NCBI GenBank assembly: GCA_003254925.1
Contig: QANZ01011063.1
Coordinates: forward strand, 1-64,000
Reading direction: 5' to 3'
DNA length: 64,000 nucleotides
From: Chamaecrista fasciculata
Lineage: Eukaryota; Streptophyta; Magnoliopsida; Fabales; Fabaceae
The notes under the pieces are model-generated. The model was not told the origin of the DNA and searched no databases. It saw only the letters and a program-made list of their open reading frames with translations. This document shows positions 22,216 to 32,918 of the stretch, in pieces; within the stretch, counting starts at the first letter, position 1; each line of letters opens with the position of its first letter. The position numbers and the translations under genes were made by a program.

Positions 22216-22721
22216 TGATGTAATATATATTCTCCCAAACTAAATTGAACACACTAATCAACAGAAAGAATTGATAGTTTCAACTTTTAAGGTTGGGAAG
22301 ATCACATAATCTCTTTTTTTTTTTTTTTTGCCAAAAAAGATCACATGATCTACCAATAGAAATATATATATATATATATATCACATGATCCAAAATTACT
22401 ATTTTCAGATTAAGAAAAAATCTATCAAACTCCTTTACTACCCAAATCTATGATCTCTACATTAATAGAAGAACATCTTTCCTACCACAATCAATACAAT
22501 CTTCCTCTTCTTTATCTAATCCAGTTACCCAGTTACATTGAACCCATTACAATTGAATCTAATCCACCTAAATCTTTTCCTTGAGATTTATATTTTCTTT
22601 TATATATACATTACTTTATTGTATACGTACATTGCAAAAAGTTTCTTTATACATCAAATGGAAAATCTAATGCATTTAAACTTTCAGATCATCCCTGATT
22701 TCAGAGTTTTCAAGGCCGGCC

Positions 22722-22728
22722 TATAAAA
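22722..22728 (+). promoter_or_regulatory. TATA box of NPF B
   Basis: TATAAAA lies 75 bp before the start codon, in the same context as in NPF A. Confidence 0.65.
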
Positions 22729-22796
22729 TTAAATCCATAGTCCATTCGAAGATTTTTCACTTGAAAAGTGAAAGAAACCAAGGCAGCAGAAAAAAA

Positions 22797-25700
22797 ATGG
22801 TAGCAAAAGATTTCAACAAAGGGCTCAGTTCAATGTGTTCAATTTTGACCACAAGGTTTAGTAGTAGGAAGGCTTCAACACCATCTTCATCGTTATCATC
22901 ACTTGAGAACAAATTGCTACATGAAGAGAGCCTTATTGAGTCACATCCCATCATTGAGACACATCATAGGAAGCCTGGATGGAAAGCCATGCCTAACATT
23001 TTAGGTCTATGATTCAAAATGAATCAGATAATATATATATATATAAGTGAACTAATAATTCAGTCTCTGAAAGATTATTGAGTTGACAACTTGGTCCCTA
23101 AAAGATTGAAATACACAATTTAGTCCTTGAAAGATCAAAACAATATACTTATTAGTCTTTTTCATGTACTAATAGTATATCATTTTAATCTTTCAAAGAT
23201 ATAAACTGTGCATTTCAATCTATTAAGGCCTTGGACTCTCCATCATGAACTGCTAGCTTTTGGGGGTGTTGGTCTCCCAATATGTTGGACTCGTTACAAT
23301 ATATACATCAATCAAGCACTTTCTCTAATTAAATTTTTGTTGTTAATTATATGTTGTCTGTTCATATTTTTCATATTTGTGATGGTGAAAGAGGTCAATA
23401 ATATTGTGCAGGAAATGAAACAATAGAGAGGTTGGCATCTTTTGGCATTACAGCAAACTTCATGGTGTATCTGATGAAAGAATATAACATGGATCAAGTT
23501 CTTGCTTCTAACATCTTGAGCTCATGGATCGGAATCTGCAATATTGTACCACTCTTTGGTGCCTATATTGCAGATGCTTATTTGGGCAAATTCAAAACAA
23601 TAGCTTATGCATCATTTGCTAGTCTTCTGGTATGTTTCTTTCTTGTTTCTCCTTTCATACCTTAGTCAAAACCATAATATTAAAACATAAATTATAAAGT
23701 AAATTAATGATTTGGTTCTTGAAAGATGACATAAATTTCAATTTAGTCTCTAACAGAAGAAATTATACAATTTAGTCCGGGAAATATATAATTGCAATCA
23801 ATTTGATCCTTTTGTTAAGGATACCAATTGAAATTTCATAACACTTTAGTCCTTGATATTCTAAAAATCTTGTTAGAATTAGAGTAAGTTAATGATTTAG
23901 TCTTAAAAGATATTAGAATTCTCACTTTAGTCCCTAAAAGATAAAATTATAATATTTAATCCCTAAAATATTAAATTGCAATCAATTTAGTCTTTTTGTA
24001 AAAAAATAATAGGGTAAATTACACTTTAGTACCCTGTGGTTTGGTCATATTTCACTTTGGTACCTTGTGGTTTAAAAAGTGACACTTTAGTACCCTGTGG
24101 TATTCTCCGTTAACACTTTGGTACCCTTTTGGAGATATTTTGTAAATTCAACTATTTAAATTTTGCAAAAATTACATATTGACCCCCAATATTTTCAGAA
24201 AATTACAAACAGGTCCCTAGATACATATTATCTAGGGACTAAAATGAAAACTATAAAAAAAAATTTGGGACTGTTTTGCAATTGTATCTTCTGTCCTATA
24301 TTTTTCAAAAATTATGTTTTGACCCCAAATTTTTTTTATAGTTTTCATTTTAGTCCCTACTAATATGTATCCAGGGATCTATTTGTAATTTTCTGAAAAT
24401 ATTAGGGGTCAATATGTAATTTTTGTAAAATTTGTTATGGTTAAAATTACAAAATAACTCTAAAAGGTTATCAAAATATTAACGGAGAATAACACAGGGT
24501 ATCAAAGTGGCACTTTTTAAACCACGGTACTAAAGTGTAATTTACCCAAAATAATAACTAAAGTTTTATGAGAAATTTGAAGTTGTTCTAAATTTTTTTG
24601 ACATTATACTTAACAATATAATTAATGTTAAAAAATGTTATTAATCGTTGAATTTGAATTAATATTGTAACAAAATGATCAAACTGATTGTAATTTCATC
24701 TTTCAATGACTAAATTGAGAAATTATCATCTTTTAGAGATCAAATCATTGATTAATTCATAAAATTACAACAAACAATTGAGGTTAAAAAATCATATTTG
24801 TCATCAAATTCAAATGTATATTTTAGCAAAATGACAAATTAAAACTGATTGTAATTGCATCATTCAGGGGCAAAATCTTACACTTTACACTTTTATCTTT
24901 CGGTGAATAAATTGAGACATTTATCATCTTTTGTGGACCAAATCATGAATTTACTCTAAACCATATACTATGCTCCAAACCCTCTTTTCATCTCTCTCTC
25001 TTGTATCATTTATATACTACTTCAGATCTAAACTTTTTCACTATAACTTGTTTTACTTAATCTGAGTTATAATGTTAAATAATGTTGAAATTGATGCAGG
25101 GAAAGGTGATAGTGATGCTAACAGCCTGGGTGCCATATTTTCATCCTTCACCATGCACCTATGAGCAGCAAAAACTAGATGTGTGCATTGGCCACACTAA
25201 TTTTCAACTGGGTGTTTTAATTATGGGTCTATTTTGGATATCCATAGGTGTTGGAGGCATCAGACCATGTAGTGTCCCTTTTGCCATTGACCAATTTGAC
25301 TTAACCACTTCTGAAGGAAGAAGAGGAACCATGACCTTCTACAACTTGTACTACACCACACAGACCATCATTTTGCTTATCACTCAAACCCTTTTTGTTT
25401 ACATTCAGGACTCTGTTAGTTGGACTCTTGGCTTTGGCTTGCTTTGCATCTTGATGTTATTTGCTATCATCATCTTCTTTTCTGGCTCTAACTTATATTA
25501 CTATGTTGAGCCTAAAGGAAGCATTTTTTCTAACATTGCTCATGTGCTAGTTTCTGCTAAACATAAGCACCATCTTCATCTTCCTTCTGAGGAGGATTCA
25601 TCACTTGGAGATTTCTATGACCCTCCACTTGAATCAAATGCTGTAGTAAAGCTTCCTCTTACGAATCAGTTCAGGTAGGTACATTACGGAACCAAATCTC

Positions 25701-27186
25701 TCTAAGAGTTATATGGGAATAAGGACCAACACTCGTGTAAGGTGTTTTGTCCATTCCTGTCTCTGGCAAAAAAAAAAAAAGATCTCTCTAAGGGTGTGTT
25801 TGGATGATGTAAATTTTGAAGAAAAAATAAGGGTAAATTACACTTTGGTACCCTTTCTATGGACCGATTTCACTTTGGTACCATGTTCTTTCAAAAGTGA
25901 CACTTTGGTATCCTGTTCTTTGCACCGTTAACATTTTTTTACCTTATTCTTTCAAAAGTGACATTTTGGTACCCTGTTGTTTGCACCGTTAATACTTTGG
26001 TACCCTATTCTATGGAACGATTCACTTTGGTACCCTATTCTTTCATGATTTGTTACCCTGTTCTATTTTTTCTAGGGTACCAAAGTGTTAACGGTGCAAA
26101 GAACATGGTACCAAAATGTCACTTTAGAAAGACAGGGTACCAAAATGTTAACGGTCCAAAAAATAGGGTACCATAAAGTGTCACTTTTGAAAGAACAGGG
26201 TACCAAAGTGAAATCGATCCATAGAACAGGGTACCAAAGTGTAATTTACCCAAAAAAGAAATTGAGGGCATTTAAGTTGGTACACAATAAAATTCTTTGT
26301 TTGGCTAAAAGTTTTTATTAATTCAAATTTCATGGTAATAATCAGGTACTTAAACAAAGCTGCTCTTGTGGAGGAGAATGATTTGAAATCTGATGGATCA
26401 TGCAGAGATCCATGGAGACTATGCAGTGTCCAACAAATTGAGGAATTGAAATGCTTGCTCAGAATCATCCCAATTTGGATAGCCAGCATCATGGCCTACG
26501 TTCCCATAATAACACTAGGACTGTTCTCAATCTCACAAGCCTTAAAAATGGACAGACACTTATGGTTCAACTTTGAACTCCATCCTGGCTCTGTTTGTGT
26601 CATATCCCTCCTCACTACAGCAATCTTACTCCCACTCTATGCTGCATTCATTTCTCCAGCTTTGGCCAAAATCACCAAGCAAGAAGAAGGCCTCACAAGC
26701 CTCCAGAGGATAGGACTCGGTAACGCCTTCGCGATCTTAGCCATGGTGGTTGCCGGGGCCATAGAGATCAAAAGAAGAGCTTTAGCTACCTCAGATGATG
26801 GGGTTATTGCACCCATGTCTGTGATGTGGTTAGCACCTCAGTACATACTTTTGGGATTTGTGGACATTTTCAATATGGTAGGATACCTTGAGTTTTACAA
26901 TAAAGAGTGTCCTGAAAATATGAGAAGCATTGGGAATTCTTTCCTTTGCTTAACAATTTCAGGTGCTAGTTATTTGAGCAGCTTGATGGTGAATCTTGTG
27001 CATAATCTCACAGGAAGTCAAGATCAGCCTGATTGGCTCAATAATGACATCAATAAAGGAAGATTGGAGAATTACTACTTTATATTAGCAGGATTGGGAG
27101 TTATGAATTTCAGCTACTTCATATTCTATGCTAGGCGTTACACTTACAAGGTCATTGTGAAAGCAGAAGATAATATAAATTCATGA
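22797..27186 (+). CDS. NPF transporter B, NPF2.13-like, tandem paralogue of A
   Basis: Exons are 22797-23004, 23412-23629, 25100-25674 and 26346-27186, giving 613 aa. The phases match gene A exactly, and exons 2, 3 and 4 match it in length. It keeps the ExxER motif (NETIER, about residues 71-76), RPCSVPFAIDQFD, FYNLYYTTQ and WLAPQYILLGF. Two changes stand out. Exon 3 opens GKVIVMLTAW where A has GMLIVMLTAW, placing a lysine at the start of a membrane helix. TM7 reads YVPIITLGLFSISQ, losing the Gln that A, C and other NPF members keep. Introns 2 and 3 are much longer than in A because of transposon insertions. The gene is open throughout and may be functional with altered specificity. Its product is expected to be a 12-TM proton-coupled transporter. 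Confidence 0.92.
23223..23305. repeat. Diverged copy of the NPF intron 1 repeat
   Basis: 'aaggccttggactctccatcatgaactgctagctttt', 'ggtctcccaatatg' and 'ctcgttacaatata' match the element in NPF A intron 1. The snRNA-like motif is missing. It is preceded by a small inverted-repeat stretch at about 23045-23215. Confidence 0.5.
24012..24547. mobile_element. MITE in NPF B intron 2 with a perfect 9-bp TSD
   Basis: The ends are GGGTAAATTACACTTTAGTA and its inverted partner, 536 bp apart. The flanks AAAATAATA (24003-24011 and 24548-24556) are identical, giving a 9-bp duplication as made by Mutator-like transposases. Inner arms ('tcattttagtccct') are also inverted. It is absent from NPF A, so it arrived after the gene duplication. 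Confidence 0.88.
25707..25781 (+). mobile_element. Short poly(A)-tailed retro-insertion in NPF B intron 3
   Basis: An 11-bp duplication, ATCTCTCTAAG, occurs at 25696-25706 and again at 25782-25792. Between them lie about 60 bp ending 'ctgtctctggc' and a run of 13 A. This is the signature of LINE-mediated insertion of a short RNA or a 5'-truncated SINE. The source RNA is unknown. Confidence 0.8.
25831..26251. mobile_element. MITE in NPF B intron 3 (GGGTAAATTACAC family)
   Basis: The element runs from GGGTAAATTACACTTTGGTA to the inverted end ACCAAAGTGTAATTTACCC. The flanks AAAAAATAA and AAAAAAGAA match at 8 of 9 bases. The arms consist of repeated 'cactttggtaccctgttctt' units on the left and their complement on the right, so the whole element can fold on itself. 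Confidence 0.85.
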
Positions 27187-27651
27187 TGTATTATTAGCTA
27201 GCAGCACAAATATGAGTATAAGTCATTGATCATGATGCTTTATGCCTTGTAATTACGTACCGATTAATTAATTACTTTAAAGCTTTTCCTTTTGAAGCAA
27301 CTTATTGTGATTTGGGAGCTTTGTTGCATTATTTGGTGCAGGTCAATCCTCTTAGGTGTCGTTTCATTATCATCATATCTATGAATTAGAGTACTGTCAA
27401 AAGATCTACTGGTAACAAATAAGAGTACAAGTATATTGAAAAATCGATGACTTTGATTAGAGTTAGGATTATATTTTTGTTATATTTTTTTACCAATGAA
27501 AATAAAGAATGTTGTATGTATATACTTGTCATCATGTAAAAAGACATAAAAATTATAAAAAAGACATGTATAATTCGAGATAAAGTAAAATAAAACTATT
27601 TATGAATTTTTTAGAAAATTGAGTTTTATAATAAAAGCCCAGAGAAAGTAA

Positions 27652-28599
27652 GCCAAAACATCAAATTGATCCCTTATGTATTCGGTATATTTCAAATTGG
27701 TCCCTTATTTTCATTTTTTTTCAAATTGTTCTTAAATATTTTTATAATGTTTCAAATTGGTCTTAAAAATACTGAATGAGGTCATATCTATCTTGTTTCA
27801 AGTTCTAATACGACGAATTCATAAAACATTATGGGTTTTATTTGACGAGTACTTTAAGATAGTTAACAAGCGAGGTCAAATTGAGCCAAAAAATGAGTAA
27901 CTCTTTTGTGATTCAGAAGGGGAATTACAAGTTGTGGCTTCCACACGAGTTCATTGTCTGGATCTGGATGATGCTATTTTAGCTGAGATTCTAGCCATAA
28001 GATGGGGTATATTCGTGGCATTGCAAATGGGTTTTCTTCATTTAGTGGTTGAATCTGATTCAAGCATTGCAATTTCTTTTCTTAAAGGGAACAATAGCAC
28101 TCCTTTTTATGATGATGTGGTTCAGGATATAAAGATTATGCAGACTCATTTTGATCATCTTTCTTTTCAGCATATTAAACGATAGGGAAACACAGTAGCT
28201 CATCATGTTGCGAACTCTTATTCTCTTTCTGTTCCTATTATTCTGGCACTTTTCCTTTATCTATTGTTATCAAAGCTTGTAATGAGTTATCCCATTTAAT
28301 GGTTTAATGGTATTTCGCCGGCCTATATGACCTATTTGTTTTTTAAAAAAAATAAATAAAGTTGGTCATATCTCTCTCATTTTAAGAATGCATGAATTTG
28401 AAACTACATGCTAACTCTTGAAGAGTTATTTCTCTAATCGTTAAAGATCATTAGTAAATGAGGTCAAATCGAGTCTCGAAAATAGATTTAGGACCAATTT
28501 AAAATATTATAAAAATATATAGGACGGACCAATTTGAAATAAATGAAAGATAAGAGACACATTTAGATCAACTTCATACATAAGGGACCAATTTGAGCT
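27652..28599. mobile_element. Foldback element containing an RNase H fragment
   Basis: 'caaattgatcccttatgta' on the left is mirrored by 'tacataagggaccaatttg' on the right, with further inverted phrases inward. A 7-bp AAAGTAA lies at both borders. About 350 bp of unrelated sequence, including an RNase H-like frame, sits in the middle and interrupts the arms. Confidence 0.7.
27934..28330 (+). pseudogene. RNase H-like (RVT_3) domain fragment
   Basis: The frame contains AEILAIRWGIFVALQMGF, VVESDSSIAISFLKG and FQHIKR, then, past an in-frame TAG at 28183, GNTVAHHVA. This order matches the plant RNase H-like domain at the C-terminus of LINE polyproteins and their captured derivatives. It is incomplete at the front and interrupted by a stop. 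An A-rich tail near 28345-28360 suggests the 3' end of a retro-inserted copy. Confidence 0.75.
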
Positions 28600-28605
28600 A
28601 AAGTA

Positions 28606-28695
28606 AAAGTGTCTATGGAGATTGTTGAAAAGGTGAAAAAACCCAGGTTCAATCCCTAGGATGAAGTTTGGGAGTAAGGTTTGCTCCATTAGAAG
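28606..28695 (+). mobile_element. Possible SINE fragment between two foldbacks
   Basis: The stretch contains AGGTTCAATCCCT, a good Pol III B box, within about 90 bp that belong to neither neighbouring foldback. The A box is poor and no clear duplication is visible, so this is tentative. Confidence 0.3.
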
Positions 28696-28696
28696 A

Positions 28697-29076
28697 AAAA
28701 GTGCCTCCGTCCAAAATTGAACAGAAATTTGGGCTAAAATACAATTTTAAGACCCTAACTATTAATTTTTTATGCATTTTGACTCCTTGTTTCTATAAGG
28801 GAGAGACTTTGATGTAAAAACATAAATTTTTCGAGGACTTTGACTCTGACTATTGAAAAATTTTCTGATTTGATAGAACTCAAGGGATCCTTTTGCAATT
28901 ATATTCAACCATTTTTTCAATAACCAGAGTTAAAGTCCTTGAAAATTTTCTATTTTTGCATCAAGATCCCTCCCTCATAGAAATAAAGAGTCAAATGCAT
29001 AAAAAATTAATAGTTAGGGTCTTAAAATGATATTTTAGCAAAAATTTTCGTTAAATTTTGGACGGATGACCCTTTT
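28697..29076. mobile_element. Foldback element, about 0.38 kb
   Basis: 'ccgtccaaaattgaac' and 'aagaccctaactattaatt' on the left are mirrored by 'aattaatagttagggtctt' and 'gttaaattttggacgg' on the right. There is no coding capacity. Confidence 0.75.
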
Positions 29077-30667
29077 TTATTAACGAAGCAAACCTAAGTC
29101 CCCAAATTGTAACTTTTTAAACCACAGGGACTCAATCTTGAATACTCCAAACCACATAGATCTTATGTGTAATTTAAAAAAAAAAATTGCCTTTTCAATT
29201 TTAAGACATGATATTTAAGAAACTATTTTCTTCCAAAAATAAATTCGAAAATGGATTAGTTTCCTAACTTAAAAAAATATTTTCTTTTTTCCAAAATAAA
29301 ATCTTAGGATTTTAAAATCCTAGAAAAACTATAAGGGGGAATAAGTTTGGAGTTTTTGAAATATAAGGATTTATTCACATGAAAACAATATTAAATGTCA
29401 ATTGGATTTCATCAAATAGCTTGTGGGCATAAATCTATCATGGAATTGTCAAGCCTACAAGAAAGAGATGACATTTTGAGCAATCATAATTCAATTAACT
29501 TATCACTAAACGTGAATCAATTGATTTTAGATTAATTTAACTTAATCAGAGATCTTATATTTAAAACTTGAATATACCTAACTTGAACACTGAAGACCAC
29601 AAAGGGTCCGTATAATTATCTAAATAAAATACCCAAATAATAATGATTTGATCGACAAGAATATTTGTATAATTGAGTAGTGTGAATACAAAGTAGGTTT
29701 TTTTACTTTAATAATACATAAAGAAACTTTAGGTGATACTCAAAAATCTTTATTTATCAAGATGAAACACATGTTATTATAGACTCTAGCACGTTTTTTA
29801 TCTAAATCCAACCAATTATCAAGTATCACGTGGCACTTGATATTTTTAAAAAGAAATTAAAGGCTCAAAAATGCGCCACTTGAACCAAAGGCTAACACAA
29901 GTTTTAAATATTGTCAGCTGTGTAGAGGGGGATTTTTTTTATTTTTTTTTTATTTTTTTACTTTGCAACAGTTTTAAACTATTGATGTCTTATTTTTTTA
30001 TTTATTTTGTTCTTTGCAACGGTACAAACCGCTGCCAGTTCTATTTATTAATTAAAACATAAAAAAAATTGTTTACTTAATTTTTTTTAAAGTATTATTA
30101 ATTATAAAATATAGTTTTCTAAAAAATTAAAAAATTAATTATCATATTTTTAATAATTATTATAATATTTTTTTAAAAAAATTCTAATATTAAACTTATT
30201 AGTCTTAATTAAACAATGTAAATTTTTTCACTTATTATCAACATAATATATGTTTTTATTTTTATATTTACATAATTAGTCCATTTGTTAATTTTTTTTG
30301 TATTTGCGCAATGAATGAACATATTGAAATTTTATTATCTAAAATATAAAATTAAATTTACTTAATGATAAATTTGTGCAATAAACTTTTAACCATTGTA
30401 AGAATATCAAAATTCTAAAATAAAAAAAAATTGATCAAGACTAATAAATTTAACATTAAATTTACTTAGTTTCAATATAAAAAAAATAAAACTTACTTAT
30501 TTTGACATTAAACTAAGTAAAAAGGCCAACTTTAACATTAAATTTACTTAGTTTCAATATAAAAAAAAAATAATACTTACTTAGTGGAAACTTTAAAAGA
30601 TAACATTAGAGAAATGAAAAAAAAAAAAGAGAAGGACAAATTGATAAATTATTGAAAAAAAAAAGGC
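29077..30667. other. Spacer, very AT-rich
   Basis: Poly-A/T-rich sequence with short local repeats, for example 'aacattaaatttacttag' twice near 30460-30555. No gene or RNA is recognised. Confidence 0.5.
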
Positions 30668-31015
30668 CAAATGACATTTTTTGTCCCATATGTTTGTGGT
30701 ACGTTTAGGGTGAGCCTTGGCGCAACAGTAAGGTTGTTGCCTGGGGACTAAGAGGTCACGGGTTCAACTGCATACATCTTGACCCTCCCCAGACCCCACC
30801 TAGTGGGAGCCTTGTGCCCTGGGACCGCCCTTAATGTTTGTGGTACGTTTCAATCGAGCCTTTTATCTTTTTTATTGCAAAATTAGTCCTAAGTGTTTCT
30901 ATGAAATTTTATTTTTTGGTCCCAACGACTAAATATAATCATATTTTTCTCATGTCAAGTTCAAATACAACAACTTTGAAGTTTGTTGATTTTAATGACT
31001 CATTTCTCTGAGATT
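30668..31015. mobile_element. Foldback arm interrupted by a SINE
   Basis: 'ggccaaatgacattttttgtcccatatg' begins like the ends of the other foldbacks here and continues past the SINE with 'caatcgagcctttt' and 'ggtcccaacgac'. No right arm is visible within 1 kb. Confidence 0.5.
30707..30833 (+). mobile_element. Au-like SINE with a 17-bp target-site duplication
   Basis: The 127-bp body starts GGGTGAGCCTTGGCGCAAC, which I recognise from the Au SINE family, and contains the B-box region GAGGTCACGGGTTCAAC. It ends ...CCGCCCTTA. A perfect 17-bp duplication, ATGTTTGTGGTACGTTT, lies on both sides (30690-30706 and 30834-30850). The perfect flanks imply recent insertion. Confidence 0.9.
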
Positions 31016-32918
31016 GTCATCAAACAAAGAATATATTGAAGATTATTAATTCATGGTCGTTAGAGCTGAAATTCAAATTATTTTCTATACAAGCTACGTG
31101 AAGCACAAGTATAAATTGTAGACCAATTCAAAAGCTCAAGATAGAACAAGTTGTTGTGTACTGTGCTTCTGACAATCTAAGCTCTGAATATTCATACATC
31201 ATTTTATACTTTTATAGAAAGATCTTAGTGATCCATTCTCTTCGTGAGAAATCTCCAATTTCTTTCAAATCGATGAGTTGTTTGTAAATCCTAGTGGTAG
31301 TAGGTTGTCTACCTCTTTGCTCTGAAATCTTAGGATGATCCATGAGTGGTTGCAAGGTTGAGGTGTGTGATAGGAACTTTATTGCTATCATGTGAGGATT
31401 TGTTGTTGGGTGTGAAAAATTGTAAAATAAAGAGTATTTGATTAGTTTTTCTTAAGTGTTGGTGATACCAATGACGTGTTCATTGGGGAGCCTATGTCCC
31501 TTTAGGAATCTTTTCCCTGATTAGAGCAAGGATATGATAGCCTGATATATCTAAAATACTAGTTTTATAGCTTGTATTCTTCATACAACCAACCCACCAC
31601 TATGGGACTGAGAGAGGTTAGAGCCAATGCTCCGTCATGGGTCATCTTGCGAGAACCCCACTCCACGCTTACTTGGTGCATAGACTAATATCACATGGTA
31701 ATTTATAATTGTGCAACAACGTCTCATACGAAGTTGTGTTGCGTACTTCCATGGTACTTGGGCTTTCATGGTGTAAACCATAGCTGTTTGGCCTGGGAGA
31801 CTAATGTCACTAGATAGTCGGCTTTGTTTGCGGTGTCCAAGTGACATAAGATCATCCCAAGCTTGACTGCCCCTCATACTGCTGATGATCATGCAACGAT
31901 CTCTACGTTAGAGAAATGCATGAACATTACTTGCTTCGGCCTAGTGCCTAGAAACATGAGCGTGTAGATTTTGTGGCGAGAGGCCAGCAGCACAAATGTG
32001 CTAACTTTAGGGATCTATCAAGATCTCACACTTTCATCTAAACTCGTGGTAATTGACCACTTAGTCCATGTCAAGAAAGTTGAGAGTATTTCATTACCCT
32101 CACACCGTGTGTAGAAGACATATGGTGACCTAGAAACAACATATGAGCTGCTTCAACCATTTGAAATGGTTATCCTATCATCTTTTAAGATGAAGGAATG
32201 GGTTAGACAATGGGAGCCTGAATTCATGGAGATTGCTCTAAGAATTAGCTCACTCTATCACAAGAATCCTACGTAGAAGCGATTTTTGGCAGATTCCATG
32301 AGAAGGAACTTGAACTTCCCCAGGTGATGCCTTAGTGGAAAAGGCGAGTTTGAGTCTTGCTTTATGCCTTTAGACTAAGTCGGAGATGGAGTCATGAAGA
32401 TGAATTCCCACGCATGCGGTTGGTAGCTTGAAGTACAATAAGGATTGTACTCGCTTCGACGCATCTTTTTGTAGTCGGCTTAGTGAGTCGTTATCAATTA
32501 AATCTAGGACAGACATCTGTCTAGAGGTTTTTAAGGTACTCGAGGGGCACTGCTGACAATCGGTTGTTTTCATCATAGTGACCTACAAGTGGTGAGTCAC
32601 ATTGATACTGATTGGGTAAAAGACTTGGATAAGTAGAAGTCCATGTCTGAGTGTATTTTCTTGCTTCGTGCTTGGAGAGTAGATGTAGTTTAAAGAGAAC
32701 TTCCATGACTAAGGATTACTAATTTTTTATGAACCACTATAAATTTATGGTGTTATTTTCTCTACTTTTAACTATTTGCATTCCACAATTTATTTTGAGT
32801 TAAGGAAATATTTTCATAAAGAACTATGTAAAGGAACCTAATCACTTAGGAACTGATTTTCTTTAATCACATTTCATTAAAGAATTTGTGTAATACTGAT
32901 TTGAAAAGACTAAATTAT
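31016..32918. other. Unclassified, moderately GC-rich repeat-like region
   Basis: Composition is more balanced than the surroundings, and there is no long open frame on either strand. Phrases such as 'gagtggttgcaaggttgagg' near 31345 and 'accactataaatttatggtg' near 32730 resemble plant LTR ends. I could not find paired LTRs, a primer-binding site or protein domains. A decayed non-autonomous LTR element is the best guess. Confidence 0.35.

Larger units (their letters stand above)
21490..27460 (+). repeat. Segmental duplication, copy 2 (NPF B with flanks)
   Basis: This is the partner of 10262-14855. It contains at least four insertions absent from copy 1: a foldback arm near 21535-21760, an unknown segment at 21850-22215, and elements in introns 2 and 3. 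Confidence 0.85.
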
